Notes: a model not told the origin generated them from the sequence alone. Counted from the stretch's first letter, positions 1-8,679 are shown. The stretch: 11,526 nt of DNA from Gammaproteobacteria bacterium (GCA_003529705.1 DPVA01000123.1:1275-12800), one strand, 5' to 3'. Numbers and translations: made by a program.

Positions 1-1209
<1,209 letters not shown>

Positions 1210-2394
1210 TCAGAACAGTCGTACTGCCTCTTCAGACCCTGGCTCTATCCCGTACCGTTTCATCGATGACTCCAGTAACCGAATCTGACGCACGATGCCG
1301 TCAAACTGTACGTCGCTGAGAGCACCTCTCTGGGGGTCAACCAGGGATCCGCCGATTTGCGAAGAGACATAAGTGGCCACCGATACCAAGTCAGAAAACG
1401 TCTGCGACGGGCGCTGCACTGTCGGCACGTTCAGGAAAAGCACAAGGCCACGCAGCATGCCTGACTCCAAATCATCATAGCTGAAGCTGCCGGCCTCAGA
1501 CCGCTTGGCAAGACTGAAGCGGCTGATCCCCGTCCTTGGATCGTAAAGATGAAACATATCGTCCTTGCCCAAGCGCATTCCCGAACGATCCAAGGCACGC
1601 GCAACATCAGGACCTGAAAATCCAGATCCTGGAGGTGGCTCAATATGAATAACAGCGAGCAGATCAAACTCCTGGCAGAATCGCTCGAGTCGTACAGCTT
1701 GCGGCAGGGCCTCTTCGATCGACATGTCAAACTGCAGCGAGCGATTTAGGGATTCCGACATGTAATACGCCAGATTATTAAAGCGGGTCAGTTCGGACTC
1801 GCTCACTGAACCATCCCGATCGGCCATTTGCAGACTCACAATTAAATCCGAGAACACCTCATCCGCCGAGGCCGTGGCAAGATCAAGCCAGGCGTTGCCG
1901 GGTTGGGTGCGGCCGTGGATCGTTCTCGGGCGTTCGAGATCGATCTCATATTCTCGAAACACCGACAATGCGGCATCACGTGAAACCGGGGCGGTACCTG
2001 GCAATCGCGCCCAATAGTCAATCTTCAGGGGTTGGCTACCGATCTCCGAGAGCAGCAACTGGGTCGAAGCCCTTTTTTCAACTCCACTAACTTTAGAGTC
2101 AGAGAAGTCCGCCGACTCCGCGGACAAACGTTCGTCGTGCGCTTGGCCGCTTAAATCAAGTTGCGCCGAAGCAACGAGCGACGGCTCCTTTTGCCGAACC
2201 CGTCGGGCGAGGTTATTGGCCCGCAACCTAGAAATCAGGCTCCGAACGGGTATACGCTCCATTACATCTTGACTCCAACCCAGCAGTCTTTCCAGCAACG
2301 GCCTTCCCGTATAACGACTCTGCCACAGCGAGTACAGCAAGATACCGACGAAGGTGGCGATACCTAGAAGAATCAGGGCCAACTGCAGATTCAT
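1210..2394 (-). CDS. zipA: Cell division protein ZipA, long form with two ZipA-like domains
   Basis: ZipA is an inner-membrane protein that tethers and stabilises the FtsZ ring at midcell. The 394-residue protein starts with one transmembrane helix (about residues 5-24, LALILLGIATFVGILLY), placing the rest in the cytoplasm. A charged linker of about 100 residues follows; it is not the Pro/Gln-rich type of E. coli. The canonical C-terminal FtsZ-binding domain spans about residues 246-375: a hydrophobic first strand (LLAVIHI), SGMRLGKDDMFHLYDP, FSLAKRSEAGSF, LVLFLNVP and VSSQIGGSLVDPQRGALS. The preceding segment, about 124-240, appears to be a second, diverged copy of the same fold. The ATG lies 2 nt past the smc stop with no clear Shine-Dalgarno, so translation is probably coupled to smc. 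The identification rests on the C-terminal motifs, the single N-terminal helix and the smc-zipA-ligA order. Confidence 0.9.
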   Translation of the reverse strand: MNLQLALILLGIATFVGILLYSLWQSRYTGRPLLERLLGWSQDVMERIPVRSLISRLRANNLARRVRQKEPSLVASAQLDLSGQAHDERLSAESADFSDSKVSGVEKRASTQLLLSEIGSQPLKIDYWARLPGTAPVSRDAALSVFREYEIDLERPRTIHGRTQPGNAWLDLATASADEVFSDLIVSLQMADRDGSVSESELTRFNNLAYYMSESLNRSLQFDMSIEEALPQAVRLERFCQEFDLLAVIHIEPPPGSGFSGPDVARALDRSGMRLGKDDMFHLYDPRTGISRFSLAKRSEAGSFSYDDLESGMLRGLVLFLNVPTVQRPSQTFSDLVSVATYVSSQIGGSLVDPQRGALSDVQFDGIVRQIRLLESSMKRYGIEPGSEEAVRLF

Positions 2395-2396
2395 AA

Positions 2397-5300
2397 CTAG
2401 TGCGCCGCGAGTCTCACCGCCTCATCGATATCAACAGAAACAATCGACGAGACACCGGGTTCACCCATCGTGATCCCCAGCAAGACATCAGCGGATTCCA
2501 TCGTAATCTTATTGTGGGTAATTACAACCAACTGGGAAACTTCAGAAAGGGTACGAAGCGTCTTGCAATAGCGCTCCACGTTACGATCATCCAAAGGCGC
2601 ATCCACCTCATCAAGGATGCAAAACGGCGCCGGATTCAACTTGAAGAGCGCAAAGAGGAGTGCCACCGCTGTGAGCGCCTTCTCTCCGCCCGACAGGAGA
2701 TGGATAGTGCTATTGCGTTTGCCGGGTGGGCGCGCCATCACAGTCACCCCCGCTACTAACAGATCCTCGTCAGTCAGTTCCAATACTGCGCTGCCGCCAC
2801 CGAACAACTGCGGGAAAAAGTCAGAAAAACCCTGATTCAGGCTGTCGAAAGTAGATTTGAATCGGTCGCGGGTTTCTCGATCAATCTTGCGGATCACCCC
2901 GGCGAGTGTGTCCAACGCCTCAACAAGATCAGCGTGTTGTGAATCGAGATACTCTTTGCGCTCTGCCTGTTCTTCATATTCCTCAATCGCTATCAAGTTG
3001 ACAGGGCCGATACTAGAAATTTTCTGTGCAACACGTTCAGAACGCTCACCCCACTCACTCTCCTGCGCTTCCTCAGGCAGGCTTTCGATCAACTCATTGA
3101 GTTGATATTTCTCTTCCACAATCTGCTCTTGCAGCGTCTGTAACCGTACAGTCTGTTCCTGACCTTTGAGTCGTTTGTTTTCGAGAACTTCCCTCGCCGA
3201 CGCAACCTCCTGCTCACATTCTGACAGGGTGCCATGTACCTGACGGATCTGCTGTTCGATGTTGGCATGACGGTCACGGCTCTCGACCAGCGTCTGTTCC
3301 GCTTCAGCTCGCTGATCGAGAAGAATCTGCAGACGATCTCCCATTGCCATACCTGGCTCCTCACCCGAGGAAAGTTGACTCTTAAGCTGCTCATAACGCT
3401 CCCGCATCCGGTGACTCTGTGCCTGAAGGCGAGCGAGGCTCGAGCGGTGGGAATCCAGGGATGCCTGACTATGCTGAAGGGAAAGTTCTGTTTCATGGCG
3501 GCGATCCTGTGCCGTCTGCATGCGCAAACGCGCTTCAGCTAACGCTCGGGTTAAGACCTCCTTCTCCTCGAGCAGGCTCCCGCGCTGGCGCTCCAGAACT
3601 CCTGTTTCATCTTCCGCAATGGCAAAATGCCGACGCGCCTCATCCAGATCGCTCCCTGTACGGGTAAGCTCGAGCACAAGCTCCTCGGACTCATCAGCGA
3701 GCTGCTGTCGACGGGATTCAATCTGATCAAAACGGGCCTGGCGGTCTGCGAAGATCTGTCGTGCCGAGTTCAACATCTCGAGGATCCTGGCAGCGGCTTC
3801 CCGTACGGAATGCTGTTCCGACTCCAGCACTTCTAACCGGGCGCGCAACTCTTCTAACTCTTGCTGTTGCTCACCAACCTGTTTCTCCAGTACCGGGACC
3901 TCCTCCTGAAGCCGGGAAAGCTCTTCCTCGCGTTCCAGAAGACCGGATACCGCGCCCTGTCCCCGCGGCGCATGCGCCCAGTTCTGTCCGACCACAATAC
4001 CGCTTCTAGTCACAATCGATTCCGAATCGCTCAATTGGCCGCGCTGTGCCAGCGCCTCACTCAGGTCTTCAGCGACGAATACACCAGACAGCAACGGTTC
4101 TAGGTTGTATCGTTCGCACGAGACACACGAAAGCAACGTATTTTCACGCGCATCCCCCAAGGTTCCCCCAGACTCTACAAAAAACATATCCTGTCGGGGC
4201 AAATCGGAATCGCTTGTCAGCACTTTGGGCAGATCGCCGACACCGAGGCCTGAAAGTCTAAAACCCAACACGGCGTCTGCTGCCCGCTCCCAGCCGGGTG
4301 CAACACTCAGTTCCCCAGCAAGTACCGGCGCGTGCGTAAGTCCCCGCTGACTCAACCAATCCGAGTAAGTCTCATCCCGATCTAGGGAGGTCTCCTGCAA
4401 TTCCTTCAGAGAATGCAACCGACTGCGGGCCGCGTGCATATGCTGACGCTGATCATCGAGCTCACCGGATTGGGAGTTAACTTCCTCTCGGGTCTGCGCG
4501 ATCAGGATCATCGACTTGCTCACCTGCGCTTCGGCCTCGGCGAGATCCGCTTCGCCCTGCAGAACACTGCTTCGTGCCGTGTCGATCTCCAGACGCTCTT
4601 CCTCATTGAGAAGTGCGCCAATTTCCTCATCCAGACGCGCAAGTCGCTCCTGCGCTTTTGCATCGGCAGCTTCCAACTGCTCTATGCGCGACCGCTGAAC
4701 TTCCTGGTCCTTGATTGGGGTCGTCACTAACTGGGTAAATTCATTCCAACGATGCTGCCACTCCTCGAACTCACCTTCGCGTTGGTGCTGGCTGGCCGTC
4801 TCCTTCTCGCTAGCAATGACCGCTTTATCCCGCTGTCCCGTCACGTCCTCTACTTTGACTACGAGATTTTCGATGCGCTCTTCGTCATGCTGGTATTCCG
4901 TTGCGATCTCCCCCAGGGTGACTTCCAGTCGCTCAAACTCCGCACGCTGCTGCTCTCCAGTTTCCTTAGCATGCTCGATAGCCTGCTCGAGGGAGGCGAC
5001 CTCTGCACCTGCCGCATAGAATGCCCCTTGCCGGTCACTGACCTCCTGCTGCGATGTCATTTCATCCGCCCGCAGGCTTTCTATCTGATTTTCAAGCCCA
5101 CGCTGGCGGACTAGATGGGCTTCAACCTCTGTCTGTGCGCGCGCAGTTAAAGCGGCCTGTTCCTCAGCAGATCCCTTTTGCGCCAAATAACGTAAGCCCA
5201 GCAGTTGTCCGTTGATCTCCCTTTCTTGCGCTTTGAGTTTCTGATAGCGCCGGGCTGCCTGCGCCTGGCGCTGGAGACGACGCAACTGCGTATCCAACTC

Positions 5301-5897
5301 TCTGCGAATATCTTCGACGCGACTCAGGTTTTCCCGTGTATGGCGCATCCGGGTTTCGGTCTCCCGTCGCCTATCTTTGTAATGAGAGATTCCAGCTGCT
5401 TCCTCCACAAAGGCACGAAGCTCCTCCGGACGCGCCTCGACGATCCGGCTGACCATCCCTTGCTCAATAATGGAATAGGAACGGTGACCTAATCCGGTCC
5501 CCCGGAAAAGATCCGTAATATCTCGCCGCCGACACTGTGCTTTATTAAGACGGTATTCCGAAGTTCCGTCTCGGGACAGGGTCCTTTTTACAGCGATCTC
5601 ACTGAAACGCGCGTACGCTTGCGCGCTCTTACCATCGGAGTTATCAAAAACCAGTTCGACGGATGCTTTGCCAACCGGCTTTCGCGCTTCCGATCCGTTA
5701 AAAATTACATCCGCCATGCTGTCGCCCCGCAACTTCCTAGCGGAACTCTCGCCCATGACCCAGCGAACGGCGTCAATCACGTTGGACTTGCCGCAGCCAT
5801 TTGGTCCGATGATTCCAGTCATGTCAGCAGGAATGGTGATCGACGTGGGATCGACAAAGGACTTGAAACCGGATACGTGAATTTTTTTAAGGCGCAT
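2397..5897 (-). CDS. smc: Chromosome partition protein Smc
   Basis: SMC is the ATPase core of the bacterial SMC-ScpAB condensin-like complex, which compacts and resolves newly replicated chromosomes. I start it at ATG 5897 (MRLKKIHVSGFKSF), the family's usual beginning, giving 1166 residues; a TTG at 5951 would add 18 residues of non-family sequence. Head motifs: Walker A GPNGCGKS at 31-38, Q-loop within IIEQGMV (about Q147), ABC signature LSGGE at about 1068-1072, Walker B FCILDE at about 1092-1097 followed by the D-loop VDAPLDD, and the switch His in ITHN. Long Glu/Gln/Arg-rich coiled coils (about 175-515 and 655-970) flank a globular hinge at about 520-650. All catalytic elements are intact, and the length is normal for the family. 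No strong Shine-Dalgarno precedes the ATG. It is the first gene of smc-zipA-ligA and probably has its own promoter in the AT-rich leader upstream. Confidence 0.97.
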   Translation of the reverse strand: MRLKKIHVSGFKSFVDPTSITIPADMTGIIGPNGCGKSNVIDAVRWVMGESSARKLRGDSMADVIFNGSEARKPVGKASVELVFDNSDGKSAQAYARFSEIAVKRTLSRDGTSEYRLNKAQCRRRDITDLFRGTGLGHRSYSIIEQGMVSRIVEARPEELRAFVEEAAGISHYKDRRRETETRMRHTRENLSRVEDIRRELDTQLRRLQRQAQAARRYQKLKAQEREINGQLLGLRYLAQKGSAEEQAALTARAQTEVEAHLVRQRGLENQIESLRADEMTSQQEVSDRQGAFYAAGAEVASLEQAIEHAKETGEQQRAEFERLEVTLGEIATEYQHDEERIENLVVKVEDVTGQRDKAVIASEKETASQHQREGEFEEWQHRWNEFTQLVTTPIKDQEVQRSRIEQLEAADAKAQERLARLDEEIGALLNEEERLEIDTARSSVLQGEADLAEAEAQVSKSMILIAQTREEVNSQSGELDDQRQHMHAARSRLHSLKELQETSLDRDETYSDWLSQRGLTHAPVLAGELSVAPGWERAADAVLGFRLSGLGVGDLPKVLTSDSDLPRQDMFFVESGGTLGDARENTLLSCVSCERYNLEPLLSGVFVAEDLSEALAQRGQLSDSESIVTRSGIVVGQNWAHAPRGQGAVSGLLEREEELSRLQEEVPVLEKQVGEQQQELEELRARLEVLESEQHSVREAAARILEMLNSARQIFADRQARFDQIESRRQQLADESEELVLELTRTGSDLDEARRHFAIAEDETGVLERQRGSLLEEKEVLTRALAEARLRMQTAQDRRHETELSLQHSQASLDSHRSSLARLQAQSHRMRERYEQLKSQLSSGEEPGMAMGDRLQILLDQRAEAEQTLVESRDRHANIEQQIRQVHGTLSECEQEVASAREVLENKRLKGQEQTVRLQTLQEQIVEEKYQLNELIESLPEEAQESEWGERSERVAQKISSIGPVNLIAIEEYEEQAERKEYLDSQHADLVEALDTLAGVIRKIDRETRDRFKSTFDSLNQGFSDFFPQLFGGGSAVLELTDEDLLVAGVTVMARPPGKRNSTIHLLSGGEKALTAVALLFALFKLNPAPFCILDEVDAPLDDRNVERYCKTLRTLSEVSQLVVITHNKITMESADVLLGITMGEPGVSSIVSVDIDEAVRLAAH

Positions 5898-6008
5898 GTA
5901 TGAATAAAACCGATTTTGAACGCGCGTCAGAACTCTCCCGGGCTGACCCAAAACGGGCCGACAAGAGCGAACACAAAGGAAAGGCAGAAGCCATCTAGCG
6001 TCGTTAAG

Positions 6009-6014
6009 ATTATA
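6009..6014 (-). promoter_or_regulatory. Candidate -10 element of an smc promoter
   Basis: A perfect TATAAT lies on the minus strand in the AT-rich part of the region upstream of smc, and it overlaps the smc-proximal copy of a 12-bp direct repeat. I find no convincing TTGACA-like -35 at 15-19 bp and no extended -10 TG. If used, the promoter would be activator-dependent or weak. It would give a leader of roughly 100 nt before the smc ATG at 5897. Transcription could also enter from the upstream glutathione S-transferase gene, because no strong terminator separates them. Confidence 0.35.
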
Positions 6015-6044
6015 TAGAAATTAGGGGATTCGATATAGAAATTA
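6012..6044. repeat. Pair of 12-bp direct repeats upstream of smc
   Basis: The 12-mer ATATAGAAATTA occurs exactly at 6012-6023 and 6033-6044 on the plus strand. The start-to-start spacing is 21 bp, about two helical turns, so both copies face the same side of the helix. The smc-proximal copy overlaps a TATAAT on the minus strand. The arrangement resembles a tandem operator or duplicated promoter element, but the binding protein is unknown. Confidence 0.7.
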
Positions 6045-6063
6045 AGATGGCCGGCGGCCAAGA

Positions 6064-6669
6064 TCAACCGACCGGAACGCTCTCCCGCATCGACTCCCGC
6101 TTCGAGAATTCGAGATACCAGCGAGCCAACTCGGTATGCTGCTTTTGCCAGTTCAAATCGGCCAGTCGAAAATCAAGATATCCCAACGCACAACCTACCG
6201 CCACGCTGCCGATGGTGATCCGCTCTTGGAGAAGGTCTTGCCGTGATGCCAACCAATTGAGGCCGCGGTGAATCACCTGGCGCTGACGCTCAGACCATGT
6301 CTGCCAACGGGCGGACTCCGGACGCCGATGGCCCTCTATAAACGCCAGGACTGCCGCGTCCAACATTCCATCCGCTACGGCCTGGCATCGCAGCGCGACC
6401 AAGCGAGTTTCGGGTTCATTGGGGAACAGTTTAGACCCGGTATGAAGGCCATCGAGAAACTCGCAAATCACACGGGAGTCAAAAAGCACCTCTCCGGAGT
6501 CTGTGATCAGCGTCGGAACCTTTCCTAGTGGATTCTGGACTCCAAGATCGGTACGCGCATCCCACGGATCCGTCGGCACCCGTTCGATGCTTCCCGACAA
6601 CCCCGTTTCGCTGGCCACCACACAGACCTTTCGCACATAAGGCGAGGTAGGCGAATAACGTAATTCCAT
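6064..6669 (-). CDS. yibF: Glutathione S-transferase family protein, YibF-like
   Basis: Soluble cytosolic GST-fold protein of 201 residues, a typical length. The N-terminal thioredoxin-like domain (about 1-75) opens with YSPTSPYVRKV, where the Ser of TSP is the expected active-site region. It contains NPLGKVPTL with the cis-Pro at residue 52, and the FDSRVICEFLD glutathione-binding stretch (Asp64-Ser65). The all-helical C-terminal domain carries VADGMLDAAV and GCALGYLDFRL, which match my memory of E. coli YibF. The true substrate of YibF proteins is not well established, so only glutathione binding or transfer is inferred. A seven-base Shine-Dalgarno match (AGGAGGT; its core on the plus strand at 6681-6686) lies 11 nt before the ATG, the best ribosome binding site in the window, and supports this start. 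The gene is divergent from dksA and co-directional with smc. Confidence 0.85.
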   Translation of the reverse strand: MELRYSPTSPYVRKVCVVASETGLSGSIERVPTDPWDARTDLGVQNPLGKVPTLITDSGEVLFDSRVICEFLDGLHTGSKLFPNEPETRLVALRCQAVADGMLDAAVLAFIEGHRRPESARWQTWSERQRQVIHRGLNWLASRQDLLQERITIGSVAVGCALGYLDFRLADLNWQKQHTELARWYLEFSKRESMRESVPVG

Positions 6670-6707
6670 TCTGATACAGACCTCCTGAATTTATTTTCTA
6701 ATGGGCA

Positions 6708-6736
6708 TTGCGGTAAACGCCGGAACCTGATAGATT
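6708..6736 (+). promoter_or_regulatory. Candidate sigma-70 promoter for dksA with GC-rich discriminator
   Basis: A -35-like TTGCGG (6708-6713) and a -10-like TAGATT (6731-6736) are separated by exactly 17 bp. A TG one base upstream of the -10 makes it an extended -10. The bases just after the -10 (6737-6744) are GCGCCGCC, a GC-rich discriminator of the kind found at promoters repressed by ppGpp and DksA. Transcription would start near 6743 and leave a leader of about 50 nt. The hexamers match only 3/6 and 4/6, so this is a moderate prediction. Confidence 0.45.
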
Positions 6737-6750
6737 GCGCCGCCTTCATG

Positions 6751-6770
6751 GCCCTTTTTGGGGTTTTTTT
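6751..6770 (+). promoter_or_regulatory. Weak hairpin plus T7 tract in the dksA leader
   Basis: CCCT-TTTT-GGGG at 6752-6763 can fold into a short stem of three C-G pairs and one U-G pair, directly followed by seven Ts (6764-6770). It sits between the candidate dksA promoter and the dksA ATG at 6794. It has the layout of an attenuator, but the stem is short, so termination would be inefficient at best. Confidence 0.3.
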
Positions 6771-6793
6771 AAGCGTCCGCTCAGTCTAAACCA

Positions 6794-7234
6794 ATGCCGG
6801 CGACAAAGAGAAAAGGTTCCGAAGAACTCATCCACGGCGTTAAGCCGCATCGCCCGAAACGGGGAGAACCCTATATGGGGGATGTGCAAAGCGATCACTT
6901 CCGCCTGATCTTGAATGCCTGGAAACAGGAACTAGTTGGGGATATCGAACGTACCATGTCGGTAATGCAGGACGACACTATTAATCTGCCCGACCCAAAT
7001 GACCGCGCGACTCTCGAGACAGACCGCTCACTGGAGTTGCGTACCCGAGACCGTGAGCGGAAACTAATTAAGAAAATCAATGACTCACTGGCGGATCTTG
7101 AGAAAGGGGATTACGGTTATTGTGAAGACTGCGGCGTCGAAATCGGCATCAAACGTCTCGAAGCTCGGCCTACGGCCAACCTGTGCATTGATTGCAAGTC
7201 GCTAAACGAAATCCGCGAAAAACAACGCGCCTAG
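6794..7234 (+). CDS. dksA: RNA polymerase-binding transcription factor DksA
   Basis: DksA inserts its coiled coil into the RNA polymerase secondary channel and, with ppGpp, represses rRNA promoters and activates amino-acid biosynthesis promoters. The 146-residue protein is close to E. coli DksA (151) and nearly collinear with a shift of four residues. The coiled coil runs about 33-105. Its tip carries DPNDRA with Asp67, Asp70 and Ala72, equivalent to the essential D71, D74 and A76 of E. coli. The zinc finger is intact: Cys110, Cys113, Cys131 and Cys134 in [10 protein letters not shown] and ANLCIDCK. The C-terminal IREKQ is also shared. These four cysteines mark the classical zinc form rather than the cysteine-poor paralogues. 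The ATG at 6794 has no obvious Shine-Dalgarno, but the N-terminal alignment supports it. The gene is monocistronic by position, with a terminator downstream and a divergent yibF-like gene upstream. Confidence 0.96.
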   Translation: MPATKRKGSEELIHGVKPHRPKRGEPYMGDVQSDHFRLILNAWKQELVGDIERTMSVMQDDTINLPDPNDRATLETDRSLELRTRDRERKLIKKINDSLADLEKGDYGYCEDCGVEIGIKRLEARPTANLCIDCKSLNEIREKQRA

Positions 7235-7270
7235 CAGGCATCTTCTTACGTATATCCTGATCCCGGAAGC

Positions 7271-7292
7271 GGTGCCACAGCACCCTTTTTTT
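7271..7292 (+). terminator. Intrinsic terminator after dksA
   Basis: A perfect 5-bp stem GGTGC/GCACC with loop CACA (7271-7284) is followed by one C and then seven Ts (7286-7292). It begins 36 nt after the dksA stop. The downstream dihydroorotase gene therefore probably has its own promoter. Confidence 0.8.
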
Positions 7293-7359
7293 AGTTGATT
7301 ATCGTTCCTAAAGTTCTCGAGTTAGACTAAGCCGGCTTTCCGTCCAATATGTTCTGAAT

Positions 7360-8679
7360 ATGCACGACCTTCTAATTCGGAGCGCGTCCATCGCTTTAGC
7401 TGATGGAACCCTTATGGAGGGCGATCTCGCCTGTCATGAAGGTCGAATCAGTTCCATTGCGCCCCAAATTTCCAGCGAGGGCCAAGAAGAAATCGACGCC
7501 CACGGGAAACTGCTGATGCCCGGCGTCATCGATCCCCAGGTTCATTTTCGTGAGCCGGGGGGTACCGATAAAGAGGATCTGGGTTCTGGATCAACTGCTG
7601 CGGTCAGGGGAGGTGTCACGAGCTTTCTTGAAATGCCGAACTGTCACCCTGCTACCATCGACCAGACCCAGTTGGATTGGAAAATCTCAAGAGCTAAAGC
7701 AACCAGTGTTGCTAATTTTGGTTTTTTTATTGGCGCGACCGTCGACAATCTTGAATCCCTGAATACCGCCAGCCCCGTCTGCGGAATCAAGATTTTCATG
7801 GGCTCCAGTACCGGCAGCCTTCTGGTAAACGAGGAAAAAGATCTGGACCGAATTTTCGGCGACGGCGAAAGACTAATTGCGGTGCATGCCGAGGATGAGA
7901 ACCGTATCCGCGAGCGTACCGCGGCGCTGCTGGGTAACAATGAGACCCGGGACTACGCACTCCATTCCACTATTCGCGATCCACAGACTGCGCTCATTGC
8001 CACCAATCGAGCGCTTCATTTAAGCCAGAAATACGGCCGGCGACTGCACGTGCTTCACCTGTCGACTGCCGAGGAAGTTGAGCGTCTTCGGACAGCCAAA
8101 ACCGACCAGGTCACTTGTGAAGTACTACCCAATCACCTTTTTTTGAACACGGATGACTATAAAGAACTGGGTTCGCGTGTGCAGATGAATCCCCCGATCC
8201 GCGGGCCTGAGAATGCCGCCAAACTTTGGGCAGGACTGCATGACGGGGTAATCGATATTATCGCGACAGACCATGCACCTCATCTGCTTAAAGATAAAGC
8301 ACACCCTTACCCGCATTCACCGTCGGGTATGCCTGGTGTCGAAACCTCCCTGCCGCTGATGTTAACCGCGATGCGCGAAGGAAGGTGTACTCTCACTCAG
8401 ATCCTTCAGTGGATGTGTTCCGGCCCTGCTGAACTTTATCGCATCAACAACAAAGGGCAACTCGCTGAAGGCTTCGATGCCGATCTCACACTGGTCGACC
8501 TCGACCAGGCCAAAACGGTAGTGGATAAAGAAGTGTTCAGCCGAACGGGCTGGAGCCCCTACGCGGGCCGTTCCCTGATTGGATGGCCCCTCTATACCAT
8601 TGTCGGCGGACGGGTGGTTTATGATAACGGGAACATCCGCCCGGGCCTTTTCGGTGAGGCGCTTAACTTCGGTTCCTAG
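7360..8679 (+). CDS. pyrC: Dihydroorotase (PyrC-like cyclic amidohydrolase)
   Basis: Dihydroorotase interconverts carbamoyl-aspartate and dihydroorotate, the third step of pyrimidine synthesis, in the cytosol. The 439-residue length fits the multifunctional-type DHOase/allantoinase branch of the amidohydrolases. Binuclear metal-site motifs are seen in order: DPQVHFREPG (Gln60, His62), the Lys144 expected to be carbamylated in GIKIFMGSSTG, His176 in VHAEDE, His233 in LHLST, and Asp304 in ATDHAPH. Arg64 (FREPG) and Asn94 (EMPN), which contact the dihydroorotate carboxylate in DHOases, are present. The first His of the usual HxH is Gln here. I recall the same Gln in several bacterial DHOases (a DQVHFREPG form), so loss of activity should not be assumed. 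No Shine-Dalgarno precedes the ATG. A hydantoinase or allantoinase role cannot be excluded. The gene is convergent with recR. Confidence 0.82.
   Translation: MHDLLIRSASIALADGTLMEGDLACHEGRISSIAPQISSEGQEEIDAHGKLLMPGVIDPQVHFREPGGTDKEDLGSGSTAAVRGGVTSFLEMPNCHPATIDQTQLDWKISRAKATSVANFGFFIGATVDNLESLNTASPVCGIKIFMGSSTGSLLVNEEKDLDRIFGDGERLIAVHAEDENRIRERTAALLGNNETRDYALHSTIRDPQTALIATNRALHLSQKYGRRLHVLHLSTAEEVERLRTAKTDQVTCEVLPNHLFLNTDDYKELGSRVQMNPPIRGPENAAKLWAGLHDGVIDIIATDHAPHLLKDKAHPYPHSPSGMPGVETSLPLMLTAMREGRCTLTQILQWMCSGPAELYRINNKGQLAEGFDADLTLVDLDQAKTVVDKEVFSRTGWSPYAGRSLIGWPLYTIVGGRVVYDNGNIRPGLFGEALNFGS

Larger units (their letters stand above)
5990..6051. repeat. 7-bp inverted repeat bracketing the smc upstream AT-rich segment
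   Basis: GCCATCT at 5990-5996 and its reverse complement AGATGGC at 6045-6051 flank a 48-bp, strongly AT-rich interval holding the two direct repeats and the TATAAT. A 7-bp match over this distance can arise by chance, so I record it only as visible symmetry. Next to it, at 6048-6060, is a 13-bp GC palindrome (TGGCC-GGC-GGCCA). That palindrome lies just past the stop of the glutathione S-transferase gene and could act as a weak transcription stop, although no U-tract follows it. Confidence 0.4.

Noticed and set aside
4413..5114. Several plus-strand open frames (100-120 codons) opposite smc
   Set aside because: They are antisense to the Smc coiled coils and show low-complexity Leu/Ser/Arg composition typical of mirror frames; Smc is intact on the other strand.
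5882..5888. A7 run at codons 4-5 of smc as a slippage or phase-variation site
   Set aside because: The run is preceded by T, so tandem -1 re-pairing is poor. It encodes a conserved Lys-Lys, and seven bases is short for phase variation.
5898..5951. Longer Smc start at TTG 5951
   Set aside because: It adds 18 residues not found in the family; MRLKKIHVSGFKSF at 5897 is the standard N-terminus.
6690..6720. Minus-strand promoter for the GST gene (TTACCG, 17 bp, TAAATT)
   Set aside because: The predicted start would fall on the gene's own Shine-Dalgarno and remove it, so this pairing is unlikely to be the promoter.
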